The notes under the pieces: model-generated
What the model was told of the DNA's origin: nothing
What the model saw: only the letters and a program-made list of their open reading frames with translations
The model's database searches: none
Assembly (NCBI GenBank): GCA_050295975.1
Contig: JBNKQR010000007.1
Location: forward strand, 7,277 to 71,276
From: JAPHTQ01 sp050295975
Lineage (GTDB): Bacteria > Pseudomonadota > Gammaproteobacteria > Thiohalomonadales > Thiohalomonadaceae
Direction: 5' to 3'
DNA length: 64,000 bases
Program-made: the position numbers and the translations under genes
Shown here: positions 42,996 through 52,545 of the stretch, one piece after another
How the letters are laid out: the number at the start of each line of letters is the position of its first letter
How positions within the stretch are numbered: the stretch's first letter is position 1

Positions 42996-45900
42996 ATGAC
43001 ATTCTCCCTCTCTCCCAGCTCGCCACAGACCAACGCTACGGTGATGGCATCGGCCGGAACCGGCAAGACCTACATGCTGGTCAACCGTCTTCTACGCCTG
43101 CTCCTGACGGGCGCCAGACCCGACGCAATCCTGGCAGTCACCTTTACCCGTAAAGCAGCGGCGGAGATGCAGAGCCGGCTTGGGGAGCGCCTGTATGCCC
43201 TCGCCTCGGCCAGTGACGAGGAACTACCTGTGCTGCTAGAGGGTCTGGAGGTAGTCAACCCGGATACCGCCACTCTGGAGCGGGCGCGTGGGCTCTATGA
43301 GACTCTGCGCCGGGGACGCCACAGCGTACGTACTACAACCTTCCACGCCTTCTGCCAGGAGATTCTGCTGCGCTTCCCGCTGGAGGCAGAAGTACCTCCC
43401 GGTTTTGTGCTGCTCGAAAGCGGTGGTGAGATCCTGCGCTCTGCCCTCGACAGCCTGCTAGACGAAGCAAGTCTGGAACCTGAAGGTGAAACCGCCACGG
43501 CCCTGCAACAGCTACTCGATTACTGCGGCAGCCTGGATGGGTTGGAACGCTCGCTTGCCACTTTCATCGCCCATCGTGGTGACTGGTGGCCCTATACCGA
43601 GGAGAGTGCAGAACCGATCGACTTCGCCCTGCAGCGGCTAACAGAACAGTTGAACATCGAGCCCAACGACGATCCAATCACCACATTTTTCACCGCAACA
43701 CGCCTGCAACAGCTCGGAGAATTCGTCGATCTATTGAACAAACATCCCGGCAGTCAGAACAATACGGCGGCCGACTCCATCGCAACGGCTCGTGATGATT
43801 CGCTGGCGATGACAGTACGCTTTGAGGCTTGTCGTAGCGCCTTCCTGACAGCGCAAAATAGTCCCCGCAGCCGTAAGGCGAGTGGGATTCAGGCGAAAAA
43901 GATGGGGGCCGATGGCGAGGCACGCTTTCTCTCACTGCATCAGGAACTGTCGCAGGAGATCCTGACAACGCTGGATCGGTGTTTGGCACTACGTGCCTGG
44001 CACGCCTGTGCCGCCTGGTATCGCGCAGGTAGCCGACTGCTGACACACTTCCAGCGGCTGAAGCAGGAGCAGCGTCAACTCGACTTCACCGATCTGGAGT
44101 GGTCGGCCTACCGCCTGTTGAACCGTTCGGAGAGTGCTCAGTGGGTGCAGTACAAACTGGATCAGCGCATCGACCACCTGCTGGTGGACGAGTTTCAGGA
44201 CACCAACCCGACCCAGTGGCGACTGCTGCTACCACTGCTTGAAGAGTTGGCCGCGGGCGAGAGTGACAGGGGACGCAGTGTCTTTCTGGTCGGTGACGCC
44301 AAGCAATCCATCTACCGTTTCCGGCGTGCCGAGCCGCGCCTGTTCCAGGCCGCTCACATCTGGCTCTCGGAGCACCTCTCGGCACAAAGTTTTCCGCTAC
44401 ACACCTCCTGGCGCAGCTCGCCTGCAATAATGGATTGCGTCAACCGGGTCTTCGGTGAAGGGGGACCGCTGGCTGGCGAATTGCGTGACTTTGCCCAGCA
44501 CAATACCCATCACCAGGAGTTGTGGGGGGAAGTCCAGGTGCTACCCATCATTGAGCGTACCGAGGCGGAAGAGCTAATCTCCACGGAACTGCGTAACCCA
44601 CTACAGCGCCCCTTCGAAGAGCCGGTCAATCTGCAATATCAGCAGGAGGGCGAACAGATCGCCGCTGAGATCCAGCGTCTTATCGAAACGGTCACACCCG
44701 TGACTGTCGATGGCAGCGTCCGTCCACTACGCTATGGCGACATCATGATCCTGGTGCGCAAGCGCACCCACACCGGTTACTACGAACAGGCCCTCCGCCG
44801 TGCGGGTATCCCGTACTTAGGTGCTGAGCGCGGTACCCTGCTTCAGAGCAGCGAAGTCGCTGATATGGTCGCGCTGCTTGAGGTGCTACTCACCCCCGAC
44901 AATAATCTCTCCCTCGCCAGCGTGTTGCGCAGTCCGCTGTTCGCCTGTAGCGATGCGGATCTTATTCGGTTGGCCCGTTTCGAACAGGGTGGCTGGTATC
45001 AACGCTTGCTGACGCTGGCACCACAACTTGAATCTGAAGAACCACTGACACTGGCCGCTACCCTGTTACCCCGATGGCATCAGTTAGCAGGGCGACTCCC
45101 TATCCATGACCTGCTCGACCGGATCTTTTGTGAGGGCGATCTGCTACGACGCTATCGCGCCGCCTATCCAGCCCACCTAGGTGATCGGGTGGTCGCCAAC
45201 CTGAGTCGTTTCCTTGAGCTGGCACTGGAGATAGACAGTGGACGCTATCCCAGTCTGGGTCACTTCCTCGCACGTCTGGGAGAGATTGGGCAGAGCAGTG
45301 ATGAGGCGCCGGATCAGGCACCGGGTAGCAGCGACAGTGATCGGGTACAACTGCTTACCATTCATGCCGCCAAAGGGCTTGAGGCACCGGTGGTCTTTCT
45401 CGCCGACAGTGCACAGGGTGAGAGTGCGGCAAAACCGTTTCAAACCCTGCTGGAGTGGCCACCGGAAGCTGCGCGACCAGAGAGTTTCATCCTGCTTGGC
45501 AAAAAAGATCAGCAACCGGAGGTCATACGCCAACGACTGGAGAGAGAACAGCAGGAGCAGCGTCGGGAGACGGCTAACCTGCTCTATGTCGCCCTGACCC
45601 GCGCCCGGCAGCATCTCTATATCAGCGGTGTGCGTCCGTCAGGCAAGGATGAGTCTGGCTGGTACTTTGCCCTGCGCCGGGCACTGGACCCGACTGAGCA
45701 GATCGCCGCTGAGGAACCCTGCCTTCTGAGTCACGGCAAGAAACCTGCGTTGAGCGACCAGGAGAACAGAACCCGTCACGCCGAAATCATTGATGTCGAT
45801 CCTCGCCTATCCCATCCTCTGACGATGGAACAGACGCTGTATGAGATCGCCCCCAGTCATCAACATCAGGAGCAACGCAGTTACCAGGGTGATGATGATG

Positions 45901-46376
45901 GACGTCTGCGCGGTGAGATCATCCATCGACTGCTACAGCGGATGAGTGAAGACGATGAGAAGAATTGGCCGCAAACAGTGAACACGGTCTCTGCCGAGTT
46001 CGACCTGGACAGAGACGATCAACTTTTCCAGCAATGTGTTGAAGAGTGCGGTTCGCTGATCAGTGATGCCAAACTGGCACCGCTATTTCAACCTGATTGC
46101 GACACAGCAGTGCTCAATGAAGTGCCGCTGATCTATCGTCAGGATGGCAAGACGGTACACGGGATTATCGATCGTCTACTGATCGGGGAAAACGAGATAT
46201 GGATTATCGATTACAAGAGCCACCGCCATGCCACGCAAGAGAATGCCACTGAACTGGCGAATAACTTCCGCGAGCAGCTAGGTTACTACGTCAGGGGGAT
46301 AGAGAAACTGTGGCCGCAGCATCGGGTACGTAGCTTCCTGCTCTTTACCACGTCCCGTCTGCTGCATGAGATATAA
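42996..46376 (+). CDS. addA: AddA-like helicase-nuclease (UvrD/RecB family)
   Basis: SF1A helicase with a C-terminal nuclease, 1126 aa. Walker A ASAGTGKTYMLVNRL (about 18-32), motif II LLVDEFQDTNPTQW, motif III VGDAKQSIYRFRRAEP, motif VI TANLLYVALTRARQHLY, and the nuclease signature GEIIHRLLQRM with IWIIDYKSHR near the end. It pairs with addB upstream. AddAB-type enzymes are less common than RecBCD in gammaproteobacteria; no recB, recC or recD is in the window. Confidence 0.9.
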   Translation: MTFSLSPSSPQTNATVMASAGTGKTYMLVNRLLRLLLTGARPDAILAVTFTRKAAAEMQSRLGERLYALASASDEELPVLLEGLEVVNPDTATLERARGLYETLRRGRHSVRTTTFHAFCQEILLRFPLEAEVPPGFVLLESGGEILRSALDSLLDEASLEPEGETATALQQLLDYCGSLDGLERSLATFIAHRGDWWPYTEESAEPIDFALQRLTEQLNIEPNDDPITTFFTATRLQQLGEFVDLLNKHPGSQNNTAADSIATARDDSLAMTVRFEACRSAFLTAQNSPRSRKASGIQAKKMGADGEARFLSLHQELSQEILTTLDRCLALRAWHACAAWYRAGSRLLTHFQRLKQEQRQLDFTDLEWSAYRLLNRSESAQWVQYKLDQRIDHLLVDEFQDTNPTQWRLLLPLLEELAAGESDRGRSVFLVGDAKQSIYRFRRAEPRLFQAAHIWLSEHLSAQSFPLHTSWRSSPAIMDCVNRVFGEGGPLAGELRDFAQHNTHHQELWGEVQVLPIIERTEAEELISTELRNPLQRPFEEPVNLQYQQEGEQIAAEIQRLIETVTPVTVDGSVRPLRYGDIMILVRKRTHTGYYEQALRRAGIPYLGAERGTLLQSSEVADMVALLEVLLTPDNNLSLASVLRSPLFACSDADLIRLARFEQGGWYQRLLTLAPQLESEEPLTLAATLLPRWHQLAGRLPIHDLLDRIFCEGDLLRRYRAAYPAHLGDRVVANLSRFLELALEIDSGRYPSLGHFLARLGEIGQSSDEAPDQAPGSSDSDRVQLLTIHAAKGLEAPVVFLADSAQGESAAKPFQTLLEWPPEAARPESFILLGKKDQQPEVIRQRLEREQQEQRRETANLLYVALTRARQHLYISGVRPSGKDESGWYFALRRALDPTEQIAAEEPCLLSHGKKPALSDQENRTRHAEIIDVDPRLSHPLTMEQTLYEIAPSHQHQEQRSYQGDDDGRLRGEIIHRLLQRMSEDDEKNWPQTVNTVSAEFDLDRDDQLFQQCVEECGSLISDAKLAPLFQPDCDTAVLNEVPLIYRQDGKTVHGIIDRLLIGENEIWIIDYKSHRHATQENATELANNFREQLGYYVRGIEKLWPQHRVRSFLLFTTSRLLHEI

Positions 46377-46398
46377 CTCGACCCAACCGGGGTCGAGT
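46376..46398. terminator. bidirectional hairpin between addA and dsbC
   Basis: ACTCGACCC/GGGTCGAGT, a 9-bp stem with a 5-nt loop between two convergent stop codons. U tracts are weak on both sides. Confidence 0.6.
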
Positions 46399-46413
46399 CA
46401 GCACTGTTTCGTC

Positions 46414-47133
46414 TCAGGGTTTACCTTTGTTTTCCAGCAATGCAAATAGACGCTCTGGCGGCGCATAACCCGGCATCAGATGACCATCTTCGAGCAAAAT
46501 AGCCGGGGTTCCATTAACCCCCAACTTCTGCCCCAACTTGTACTCCTGTGCCACAGGATTTTCGCACTTTTTTGGCACTACCTTGCCGTCATTCTTGGCC
46601 TCGTTCATCGCCTTGTTGCGATCTGCCGCACACCAGACGCTGACCGCCTTGTCGTATGAGGGAGAACCGATACCGGCACGAGGATAGGCCATGTAACGTA
46701 CGGTGATACCCAACTTGTTCATCTCTGCCATACCAGAGTGGAGCTTGCGGCAATAGACACAATCGATATCAGTAAACACGGTAATCATGTGTTTCTGTTT
46801 TCCATCGGCCTTGAAGACGATCATTGAGGACTCATCCACGCCCTTCAAGATATCCTGGCGTAGACCGGATAGACGTTGCTCGGTGAGATTGCTCTGCGAA
46901 GCGAGATCAAACATCGAGCCACTGACGAGATAGCGACCATCGGGGGTGATGTAGTAGACATCGGTACCGTAGACCACCTCTTTCAGCCCTTCGATGGCGG
47001 ATGGTGCGATCACATCCGGTGCTCGACCGAAGGCCTTGAGTAATTTTGCTTTAAGAGCATCCTCTTCCGCGTGCACTGGCGAGAGCATTAGCAACGAGAG
47101 TGACAAGGCAGACAACAACAATTTAAATTTCAT
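46414..47133 (-). CDS. dsbC: DsbC thiol:disulfide isomerase
   Basis: Periplasmic disulfide isomerase. 239 aa with a Sec signal peptide (MKFKLLLSALSLSLLMLSPVHA), an N-terminal dimerisation domain (about 25-85) and a thioredoxin-fold domain with active site CVYC (usually CGYC), a second Cys pair (C...C in VWCAADR and KKCENP) and the cis-Pro loop GVNGTPAI. Directly follows xerD, as in E. coli. Confidence 0.95.
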   Translation of the reverse strand: MKFKLLLSALSLSLLMLSPVHAEEDALKAKLLKAFGRAPDVIAPSAIEGLKEVVYGTDVYYITPDGRYLVSGSMFDLASQSNLTEQRLSGLRQDILKGVDESSMIVFKADGKQKHMITVFTDIDCVYCRKLHSGMAEMNKLGITVRYMAYPRAGIGSPSYDKAVSVWCAADRNKAMNEAKNDGKVVPKKCENPVAQEYKLGQKLGVNGTPAILLEDGHLMPGYAPPERLFALLENKGKP

Positions 47134-47276
47134 GATTACCCCGGGGTTAGAAATTGGCTTTCAGGCATGACCGGCAAGTCTACCGATAACAGTGCGGAAA
47201 CAGAAGGTACCGAATAACAGATTGGAGCACGACTGCAGGGTGAAGTTCCCGGACAATAACAGTATGAAACAGCCGG

Positions 47277-48173
47277 TTATCCGCGCGGATGGTGCTGGGC
47301 GTGAAGGTTCTTCAGCCTCTCCCGCGCCACATGAGTATAGATCTGGGTAGTCGACAGGGTGCTGTGACCGAGCAGTAGCTGCACCACTCGCAGATCAGCG
47401 CCGTGATTGAGCAGATGGGTGGCAAAGGCGTGGCGCAGAGTGTGTGGTGAAAGGTGCTTGCTGATCTCGGCTTGCAGTGCATAGCGTTTAATCAACTGCC
47501 AGAAGGCCTGACGAGTCATCGCCGTCTTGCGCTTGCCGGGAAAGAGCACATCGCTCTGGGTGGCGCCGAGCATCAGCCCACGCGCCTCGCGCAGATAACG
47601 CTCCAGCCAGTTCAGCGCCTCCTCGCCCAGGGGCACCAGACGCTCTTTGTTTCCCTTGCCAATCACCTTAACCAATCCCTGCTGCAGATTGAGTTGAGGC
47701 AGGCTGAGAGAGACCAGTTCGGAGACCCTCAGACCACTGGCGTAGAGCACCTCCAGCATGGCGCGATCTCGCAAACCCATCGACTTGCTGGTGTCAGGCG
47801 CCGCCAGTAATCGCTCCACCTCGTCTTCGGTAAGTGACTTGGGCAGGGCACGTCCCAGCTTGGGTGCGTCGATACGGGCGCTGGGGTCCTCACTGATCTG
47901 TCTTTCACGCAGCAGATAGCGATAGAAGCGACGGATACTGGAGAGTAGACGGGCACTGGAACGGGGACTGGCGCCCTGCTCTGCCCTCTGTTGCAGATAA
48001 CGCAGCAGATCGTGACGTGCTGCAGTGAGTAGCTCAACCTTCTCGCTCGCCAACCAGGTGGCTAATCCCTGCAGATCACTGCGATAGGCGGTAAGGGTGT
48101 TTTCGCTCAAGCCACGCTCGAGCCAGAGGGCATCGAGAAAACGTTCGACTAGTGCGGTGTTCTGCTCACTCAT
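47277..48173 (-). CDS. xerD: XerD site-specific tyrosine recombinase
   Basis: Resolves chromosome dimers at dif together with XerC and FtsK. 298 aa: SAM-like N-terminal domain (LSENTLTAYRSDLQGLATWL) and catalytic domain with R in GLRVSELVSL, HTLRHAFATHLL (H-x-x-R), LGHSTLSTTQIYTHV (H and nucleophile Y). The start is ATG 48173, overlapping the ogt stop by 8 bp. XerD rather than XerC is favoured by the dsbC neighbour. Confidence 0.93.
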   Translation of the reverse strand: MSEQNTALVERFLDALWLERGLSENTLTAYRSDLQGLATWLASEKVELLTAARHDLLRYLQQRAEQGASPRSSARLLSSIRRFYRYLLRERQISEDPSARIDAPKLGRALPKSLTEDEVERLLAAPDTSKSMGLRDRAMLEVLYASGLRVSELVSLSLPQLNLQQGLVKVIGKGNKERLVPLGEEALNWLERYLREARGLMLGATQSDVLFPGKRKTAMTRQAFWQLIKRYALQAEISKHLSPHTLRHAFATHLLNHGADLRVVQLLLGHSTLSTTQIYTHVARERLKNLHAQHHPRG

Positions 48174-48651
48174 GTCCTTCATGCTGCAACAGCCACCGCT
48201 TGATTGCCAGTGCCGCCCCATCGGTGCGGCCCATGAACCCGCCGAGCCCGCTCTTTGCCACTACCCGATGACAGGGCACCAGCAGGGGCAATCGATTACG
48301 TCGGCAGGCCCCAGCGACGGCCCGTGCTGAACTGTTCAACTTTTTCGCCAGCTCGCCATAGCTGCGGGTCTCGCCGAAGGGGATGGCTGTTAGCTCTCGC
48401 CACAGTCGTTGCTGAAACGGGGTACCTGGTGCGACCTCAATTGGCTGTTCTGGATCATCACCCTGATCAAGATAGGCCCGTAGCAGGCGAACGGTGGAAG
48501 CGGCATCATCATCAACGAACGGCTCTTGTCGTTGGAACAGAAAATCGATATCCAGCAAGCGCCCCTGCGCCAAGCGGACACCGATGGAGGGCACTCCGGG
48601 GATCGGTGAATCGATTACCGCCTGAAAGGAGTGAGGCTCATTGCTTTGCAC
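48166..48651 (-). CDS. ogt: Methylated-DNA-[protein]-cysteine methyltransferase
   Basis: Repairs O6-alkylguanine by transferring the alkyl group to its own Cys. About 161 aa: N-terminal domain and catalytic half with the PCHRVV active site, RAVAGACRRNRLPLLVPC and the helix-turn-helix SYGELAKKLNSS. It starts at GTG 48651 (GAGG 6 nt upstream), overlapping the upstream TPR gene by 14 bp; ATG 48702 would overlap by 65 bp. The residue before the motif is A/N-type as in Ogt. Confidence 0.87.
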   Translation of the reverse strand: MQSNEPHSFQAVIDSPIPGVPSIGVRLAQGRLLDIDFLFQRQEPFVDDDAASTVRLLRAYLDQGDDPEQPIEVAPGTPFQQRLWRELTAIPFGETRSYGELAKKLNSSARAVAGACRRNRLPLLVPCHRVVAKSGLGGFMGRTDGAALAIKRWLLQHEGHE

Positions 48652-50458
48652 CGGCAGCCTCGCGCATTCGGATCTGTTCCAGTTCATGCACCAGTACCGC
48701 ACGGCGCTCCGCGTTCTCGGTTACCCGAAGCAGATGACTGTAGATATGCGCCGCGTCATCCAGCATCCCGCCGTCCGCCAGGGTAGCAGCGGCCTTGTAA
48801 CGCGCTGTCTGCGCCCATGGGTCCATACTGTCGTAGTCGCTCAGGGTCGCCGAACGCAGATAGAGCTGTGCTGCATCCACATAGTTTTTCTGTGCAAGAC
48901 GGGAATCTCCCATCCAGAACAGTAGCTCCCGACGCAGCTCCAGAGTAGGAACGGTGCGGTACATCTCTTCCAGAAGCGCATAGGCAGATTCGTGATCGCC
49001 GACGTTCTGCAGATCGAACAGCAGTTGCATGAACTGATCGCGCTGCTCCTTACCGAGGGAGGGAACGGCGGGGATGAGTTTGCGCAGTAACGTAACCGCT
49101 GCCTGATTGTCACCGGCAAGGATGAAGACCTTGGCACGACGTAACTGCCAGGGAAACTTGGCGACATCGCCGGGTGGTTCCGGCAGATGGCGCATCAGTC
49201 GCGAGGCCGACTCCAGGTTACCGTCGCGGATCGCCTGATCCACCAGGAGATAGGCCGGCCCCGGCGGTACCGATGAGCCCTGATTGAAATAGTTGCTGTG
49301 AAGAAACAGTTGCTGGACCACCGCCATACCGTTGTCCATCTCCTGCAGTAGATTAATCATCTGCATCGCCGCCTTTTCACGGATGTCGAGGGCGAAGGCC
49401 TTGTGTGCCAACAGGGCGTAGAGTGAGCGTTTGGCTACCGGGTATCGCTTGTCGGTTTTTTCCGCGAGCTTGTACCACTTCATGTCGTCGCCGATCAGCA
49501 GCTGCTTTTCGTTGCCCAGTCGCTGGGCGTAGGTCAGATAGCTGTCCCACAACATATCGGGGGTAAGGGAAAACAGTTCGCGCCATTCATCGACTGGAAC
49601 AGGCTGACGAAACCACTGTTCCATCGCAATTACGGCAAAGGCCGGCTCCTTCGCTTTCAATGCAGCTTCCGCCATGATGCCGTAGTGAATGTAGCTCTGC
49701 AGTGGTGTATAGCCGGTCAGCTTTTTTACTTTGCGTAGCTTTTGCAGAATACGTTCACTCTTTCCAGAGGAGCGTAGTTGCGCCAACAAGCGTAGTAATT
49801 CCGTGGTACGGTTCTGCGCCATCGACTGCAGCAGGGAATGGGCCTCAAGTGGGCGCTTGTTAGCCAACAATACCCGTACCCGCATGAGCTTGGCATCATC
49901 GCCACCCTCACCGTAATCCTGGTGAAAACGCAGCATCGCCACGTGGGCATCGTTGGTGCGTCCCTGACGCAGATAGCTCTGCATCACCAGTTGTCGCCAC
50001 TGGGCAATCTCTCCGGAACTTGCCTCTTTGTTACCCCAGATCAGATCTCGCAGCACCTGACGTGCCTCGGTAGGCCGGTTGTCATAGATCAGGGCATTGG
50101 CACGGCGAGTATTCGCCCAGCTGCGAAAATCTGCCGCCGTCTCAGGTAGGAGTTGGGCAAGATGCTGTTCCAGTGCCTGCCAGTCTCCACGCTGCTGCAT
50201 GATGCGAACCCGCATCCGCTCCCAGCGCATCCACTTGGCCTGATCTGCAGCAAATTCGGGCTGTTGTTGCTGGAGTAACGAGAGGGCCAGTTGTGGTGCA
50301 CCGCTCTTGGCCAACTGGGCAATATCTTTCAGATCCTCTTCTACCGCGAAGCCGTGACTGCAGCACAACAGTAGTAAAACGGCCGAAAAAAAACGGGCGG
50401 CACCCCGAGGGTGCTGCCCGTTTTGTCTTGCGCTAGCGGTGTTGCGTGACATCCGCAT
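48638..50458 (-). CDS. secreted TPR-like protein of unknown function
   Basis: 606 aa with a Sec-type signal peptide (basic start, hydrophobic FFSAVLLLLCCSHGFA, cleavage likely before VEED), then many TPR/helical repeats (about 40-600; Gln, Leu, Ala and Arg-rich). No catalytic motif is recognised. Likely a periplasmic or envelope scaffold. It starts at ATG 50458 (or 50452). The intrinsic terminator of the rpsP-rplS operon lies within its first 22 codons. It is followed closely by ogt and xerD. Confidence 0.8.
   Translation of the reverse strand: MRMSRNTASARQNGQHPRGAARFFSAVLLLLCCSHGFAVEEDLKDIAQLAKSGAPQLALSLLQQQQPEFAADQAKWMRWERMRVRIMQQRGDWQALEQHLAQLLPETAADFRSWANTRRANALIYDNRPTEARQVLRDLIWGNKEASSGEIAQWRQLVMQSYLRQGRTNDAHVAMLRFHQDYGEGGDDAKLMRVRVLLANKRPLEAHSLLQSMAQNRTTELLRLLAQLRSSGKSERILQKLRKVKKLTGYTPLQSYIHYGIMAEAALKAKEPAFAVIAMEQWFRQPVPVDEWRELFSLTPDMLWDSYLTYAQRLGNEKQLLIGDDMKWYKLAEKTDKRYPVAKRSLYALLAHKAFALDIREKAAMQMINLLQEMDNGMAVVQQLFLHSNYFNQGSSVPPGPAYLLVDQAIRDGNLESASRLMRHLPEPPGDVAKFPWQLRRAKVFILAGDNQAAVTLLRKLIPAVPSLGKEQRDQFMQLLFDLQNVGDHESAYALLEEMYRTVPTLELRRELLFWMGDSRLAQKNYVDAAQLYLRSATLSDYDSMDPWAQTARYKAAATLADGGMLDDAAHIYSHLLRVTENAERRAVLVHELEQIRMREAAGAKQ
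50394..50420 (-). terminator. terminator of the rpsP-rplS operon inside the TPR gene start
   Basis: On the minus strand CGGGCAGCACCC-TCG-GGGTGCCGCCCG is a 12-bp stem with one G-T pair, followed by eight T. It is a strong intrinsic terminator 68 bp past the rplS stop, yet it lies downstream of the TPR gene's start codon. Confidence 0.88.
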
Positions 50459-50487
50459 AGGTACCAGGCGCGTTGCGCCTGGACCGC

Positions 50488-50835
50488 TTAGCCGAGTTTT
50501 TCCTTGATCCGCGCTGCCTTACCAGTACGGCCGCGCAGGTAGTAAAGCTTGGCGCGACGCACGTCGCCACGACGCTTCACTTCGATGGAATCGATAGCCG
50601 GGCTATAGGTCTGGAATACACGTTCGACACCTTCGCCGTGGGAAATCTTACGCACGGTGAACGCGGAGTTCAGACCACGGTTACGGCGGGCAATCACCAC
50701 GCCTTCAAAGGCCTGCAGACGCTCGCGGGTGCCTTCCTTTACCTTTACCTGAACCACAACGGTGTCACCGGGACCGAATGTCGGTACCTCGCGGCCCATC
50801 TGCTCAGCTTCGAGTTGTTCGATGATGTTGCTCAT
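50488..50835 (-). CDS. rplS: 50S ribosomal protein L19
   Basis: Ribosomal protein at the 30S-50S interface. 115 aa from ATG 50835 (MSNIIEQLEAEQMGREVPTF), GGAG 8 nt upstream. Conserved SPAIDSIEVKRRGDVRRAKL and YYLRGRTGKAARIKEKL. Last gene of the rpsP-rimM-trmD-rplS operon. Confidence 0.98.
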   Translation of the reverse strand: MSNIIEQLEAEQMGREVPTFGPGDTVVVQVKVKEGTRERLQAFEGVVIARRNRGLNSAFTVRKISHGEGVERVFQTYSPAIDSIEVKRRGDVRRAKLYYLRGRTGKAARIKEKLG

Positions 50836-50871
50836 TGCCAAAACTCCAGAAAAAAGTCCGTCGATTATACA

Positions 50872-51615
50872 CTAATTTTGTTCATGTTCCTGAATGTATT
50901 CCTGCAGCAACTGCTGCTGTTCCTCATTCAGATCCAAACCTTGTAACAGCTCCGGGCGCCTTAACCAGGTTCTGCCCAGAGCCTGTTTCGTTCGCCAGCG
51001 GGCAATCGCCGCATGGTCACCACTCAGCAGAACCTCCGGCACCGGCGCTCCCTCAAACAGCTCGGGGCGGGTGTAGTGCGGACAGTCGAGCAGTCCGTCA
51101 CTAAAAGAGTCCTGCTCTGCCGAGTCCTCATGCCCCAGGGCCCCCGGCAGTAAGCGGGTCACCGAGTCGATGAGCACCATGGCTGCCAGTTCACCACCGC
51201 TGAGGACGTAATCGCCAATGGACCACTCTTCGTCCACCTCGTTTTCGATAAGGCGTTCATCCACCCCTTCGTAACGTCCGGCGATCAGCACCAGCTGTTC
51301 ATGCCGTGCCAGCTCCCGTACACCCTGCTGATCCAGCGGTCGCCCCTGAGGCGACAGGTAGATCACATGGCCTTTACCTGGGCCGGCTCTGCGTGCATCG
51401 CGAATCGCATCACGCAGTGGCTCAATCTTCATCAACATTCCCGGGCCGCCGCCATAGGGTCGGTCGTCCACGGTACGGTGCCGGTCCTGGGTGTAATCCC
51501 GCGGATTCCACAGGGCCAGTTCTACCAGTCCCTTCTCCACTGCCCGCCCGGTGATGCCATATCGGCTCACCGCGTCGAACATTTCCGGGAACAGGCTAAC
51601 CACGTCAAAGCGCAT
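50872..51615 (-). CDS. trmD: tRNA (guanine-N1)-methyltransferase TrmD
   Basis: Methylates G37 of tRNAs to prevent frameshifting. 247 aa: SPOUT trefoil-knot domain (LIAGRYEGVDERLIE, YVLSGGELAAMVLIDSV) and the C-terminal ARWRTKQALGRTW region. The start is ATG 51615, 2 bp after the rimM stop. Confidence 0.98.
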   Translation of the reverse strand: MRFDVVSLFPEMFDAVSRYGITGRAVEKGLVELALWNPRDYTQDRHRTVDDRPYGGGPGMLMKIEPLRDAIRDARRAGPGKGHVIYLSPQGRPLDQQGVRELARHEQLVLIAGRYEGVDERLIENEVDEEWSIGDYVLSGGELAAMVLIDSVTRLLPGALGHEDSAEQDSFSDGLLDCPHYTRPELFEGAPVPEVLLSGDHAAIARWRTKQALGRTWLRRPELLQGLDLNEEQQQLLQEYIQEHEQN

Positions 51616-51617
51616 GG

Positions 51618-52130
51618 TCAGAAGTCCGGGTCCCAATCCACCGTCATTTCACCCTTATCGAGGTCAATGGCGGTGACAAAGCGCTCCTGCACAAAGGGGA
51701 TTAACCTTTCAGTCGCCCCCTGTTTTACCACCAGCACATCATTGGCACCGGTCTCCAACAGGTGGTCGACCACGCCCAGCTCCACCCCTTCGAGGTTGCT
51801 GACGCGTAATCCCTGCAACTCAGCCCAGTAATATTCACCGGCCGGGGCCTTTGGTAACTGGCTGCGGTGGATGGCGATGGTAGTCTCCATCAGCGCCGCC
51901 GCCGCATCACGCTCGTTACACCCTTCCAGCTTTGCCACCACACCCTTACCCTGACTGCGGCCATCTTCCAGCCGGGTTTTTACCCATTGGCCGTCACGCT
52001 GCAGATACCAGGTGGTGTAGCTCAGAATATTGTCGCGTGGCTGGGTATGGGAAAAGACCTTTACCCAGCCCCGCACTCCGTAAAGGCCGGAGATCCGGCC
52101 CACTACGATATAGTCGTTCTCGTCCGTCAT
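51618..52130 (-). CDS. rimM: Ribosome maturation factor RimM
   Basis: 16S maturation factor that binds S19. 170 aa: N-terminal RimM domain (VVGRISGLYGVRGWVKVFSH) and C-terminal PRC-barrel (GEYYWAELQGLRVSNLEGVE). ATG 52130 has GGAG at 6-nt spacing; upstream ATGs are less well placed. Confidence 0.97.
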   Translation of the reverse strand: MTDENDYIVVGRISGLYGVRGWVKVFSHTQPRDNILSYTTWYLQRDGQWVKTRLEDGRSQGKGVVAKLEGCNERDAAAALMETTIAIHRSQLPKAPAGEYYWAELQGLRVSNLEGVELGVVDHLLETGANDVLVVKQGATERLIPFVQERFVTAIDLDKGEMTVDWDPDF

Positions 52131-52181
52131 AGACATCTCCACCCCGCCGGGACAGGGATGCTACAACTACGGCTCACCGGA

Positions 52182-52421
52182 TCAGGCTTGCGCCTTGAGC
52201 AGGCTAGCAACGCGATCGGAAGCCTGGGCGCCTTTGGACAGCCAGTGCTCAACACGCTCGCGATCGATACGCAGACGCTCTTCATTGCCGCGGGCAAGCG
52301 GGTTGAAGAAGCCAAGGCGCTCGATGAAGCGACCGTCACGACGGTTACGACTGTCGGTGACTACGATTTGATAAAAAGGACGCTTTTTTGCGCCACCACG
52401 TGACATACGGATGGTTACCAT
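52182..52421 (-). CDS. rpsP: 30S ribosomal protein S16
   Basis: 79 aa, complete: MVTIRMSRGGAKKRPFYQIV and VVTDSRNRRDGRFIERLGFF. First gene of the rpsP operon. It follows ffh with a 124-bp gap in which no clear promoter stands out. Confidence 0.98.
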   Translation of the reverse strand: MVTIRMSRGGAKKRPFYQIVVTDSRNRRDGRFIERLGFFNPLARGNEERLRIDRERVEHWLSKGAQASDRVASLLKAQA

Positions 52422-52545
52422 GCCGGAAAATTCCTCGTCTTCACAAACAAACGGGGCCGCCCAACGGCGACCCTCAGATTAGCAAGCCCGCGATTGTACG
52501 ACGAAACAACGGGAAAGAAAACCCCGAATTAGCGTAAAACGGGGG

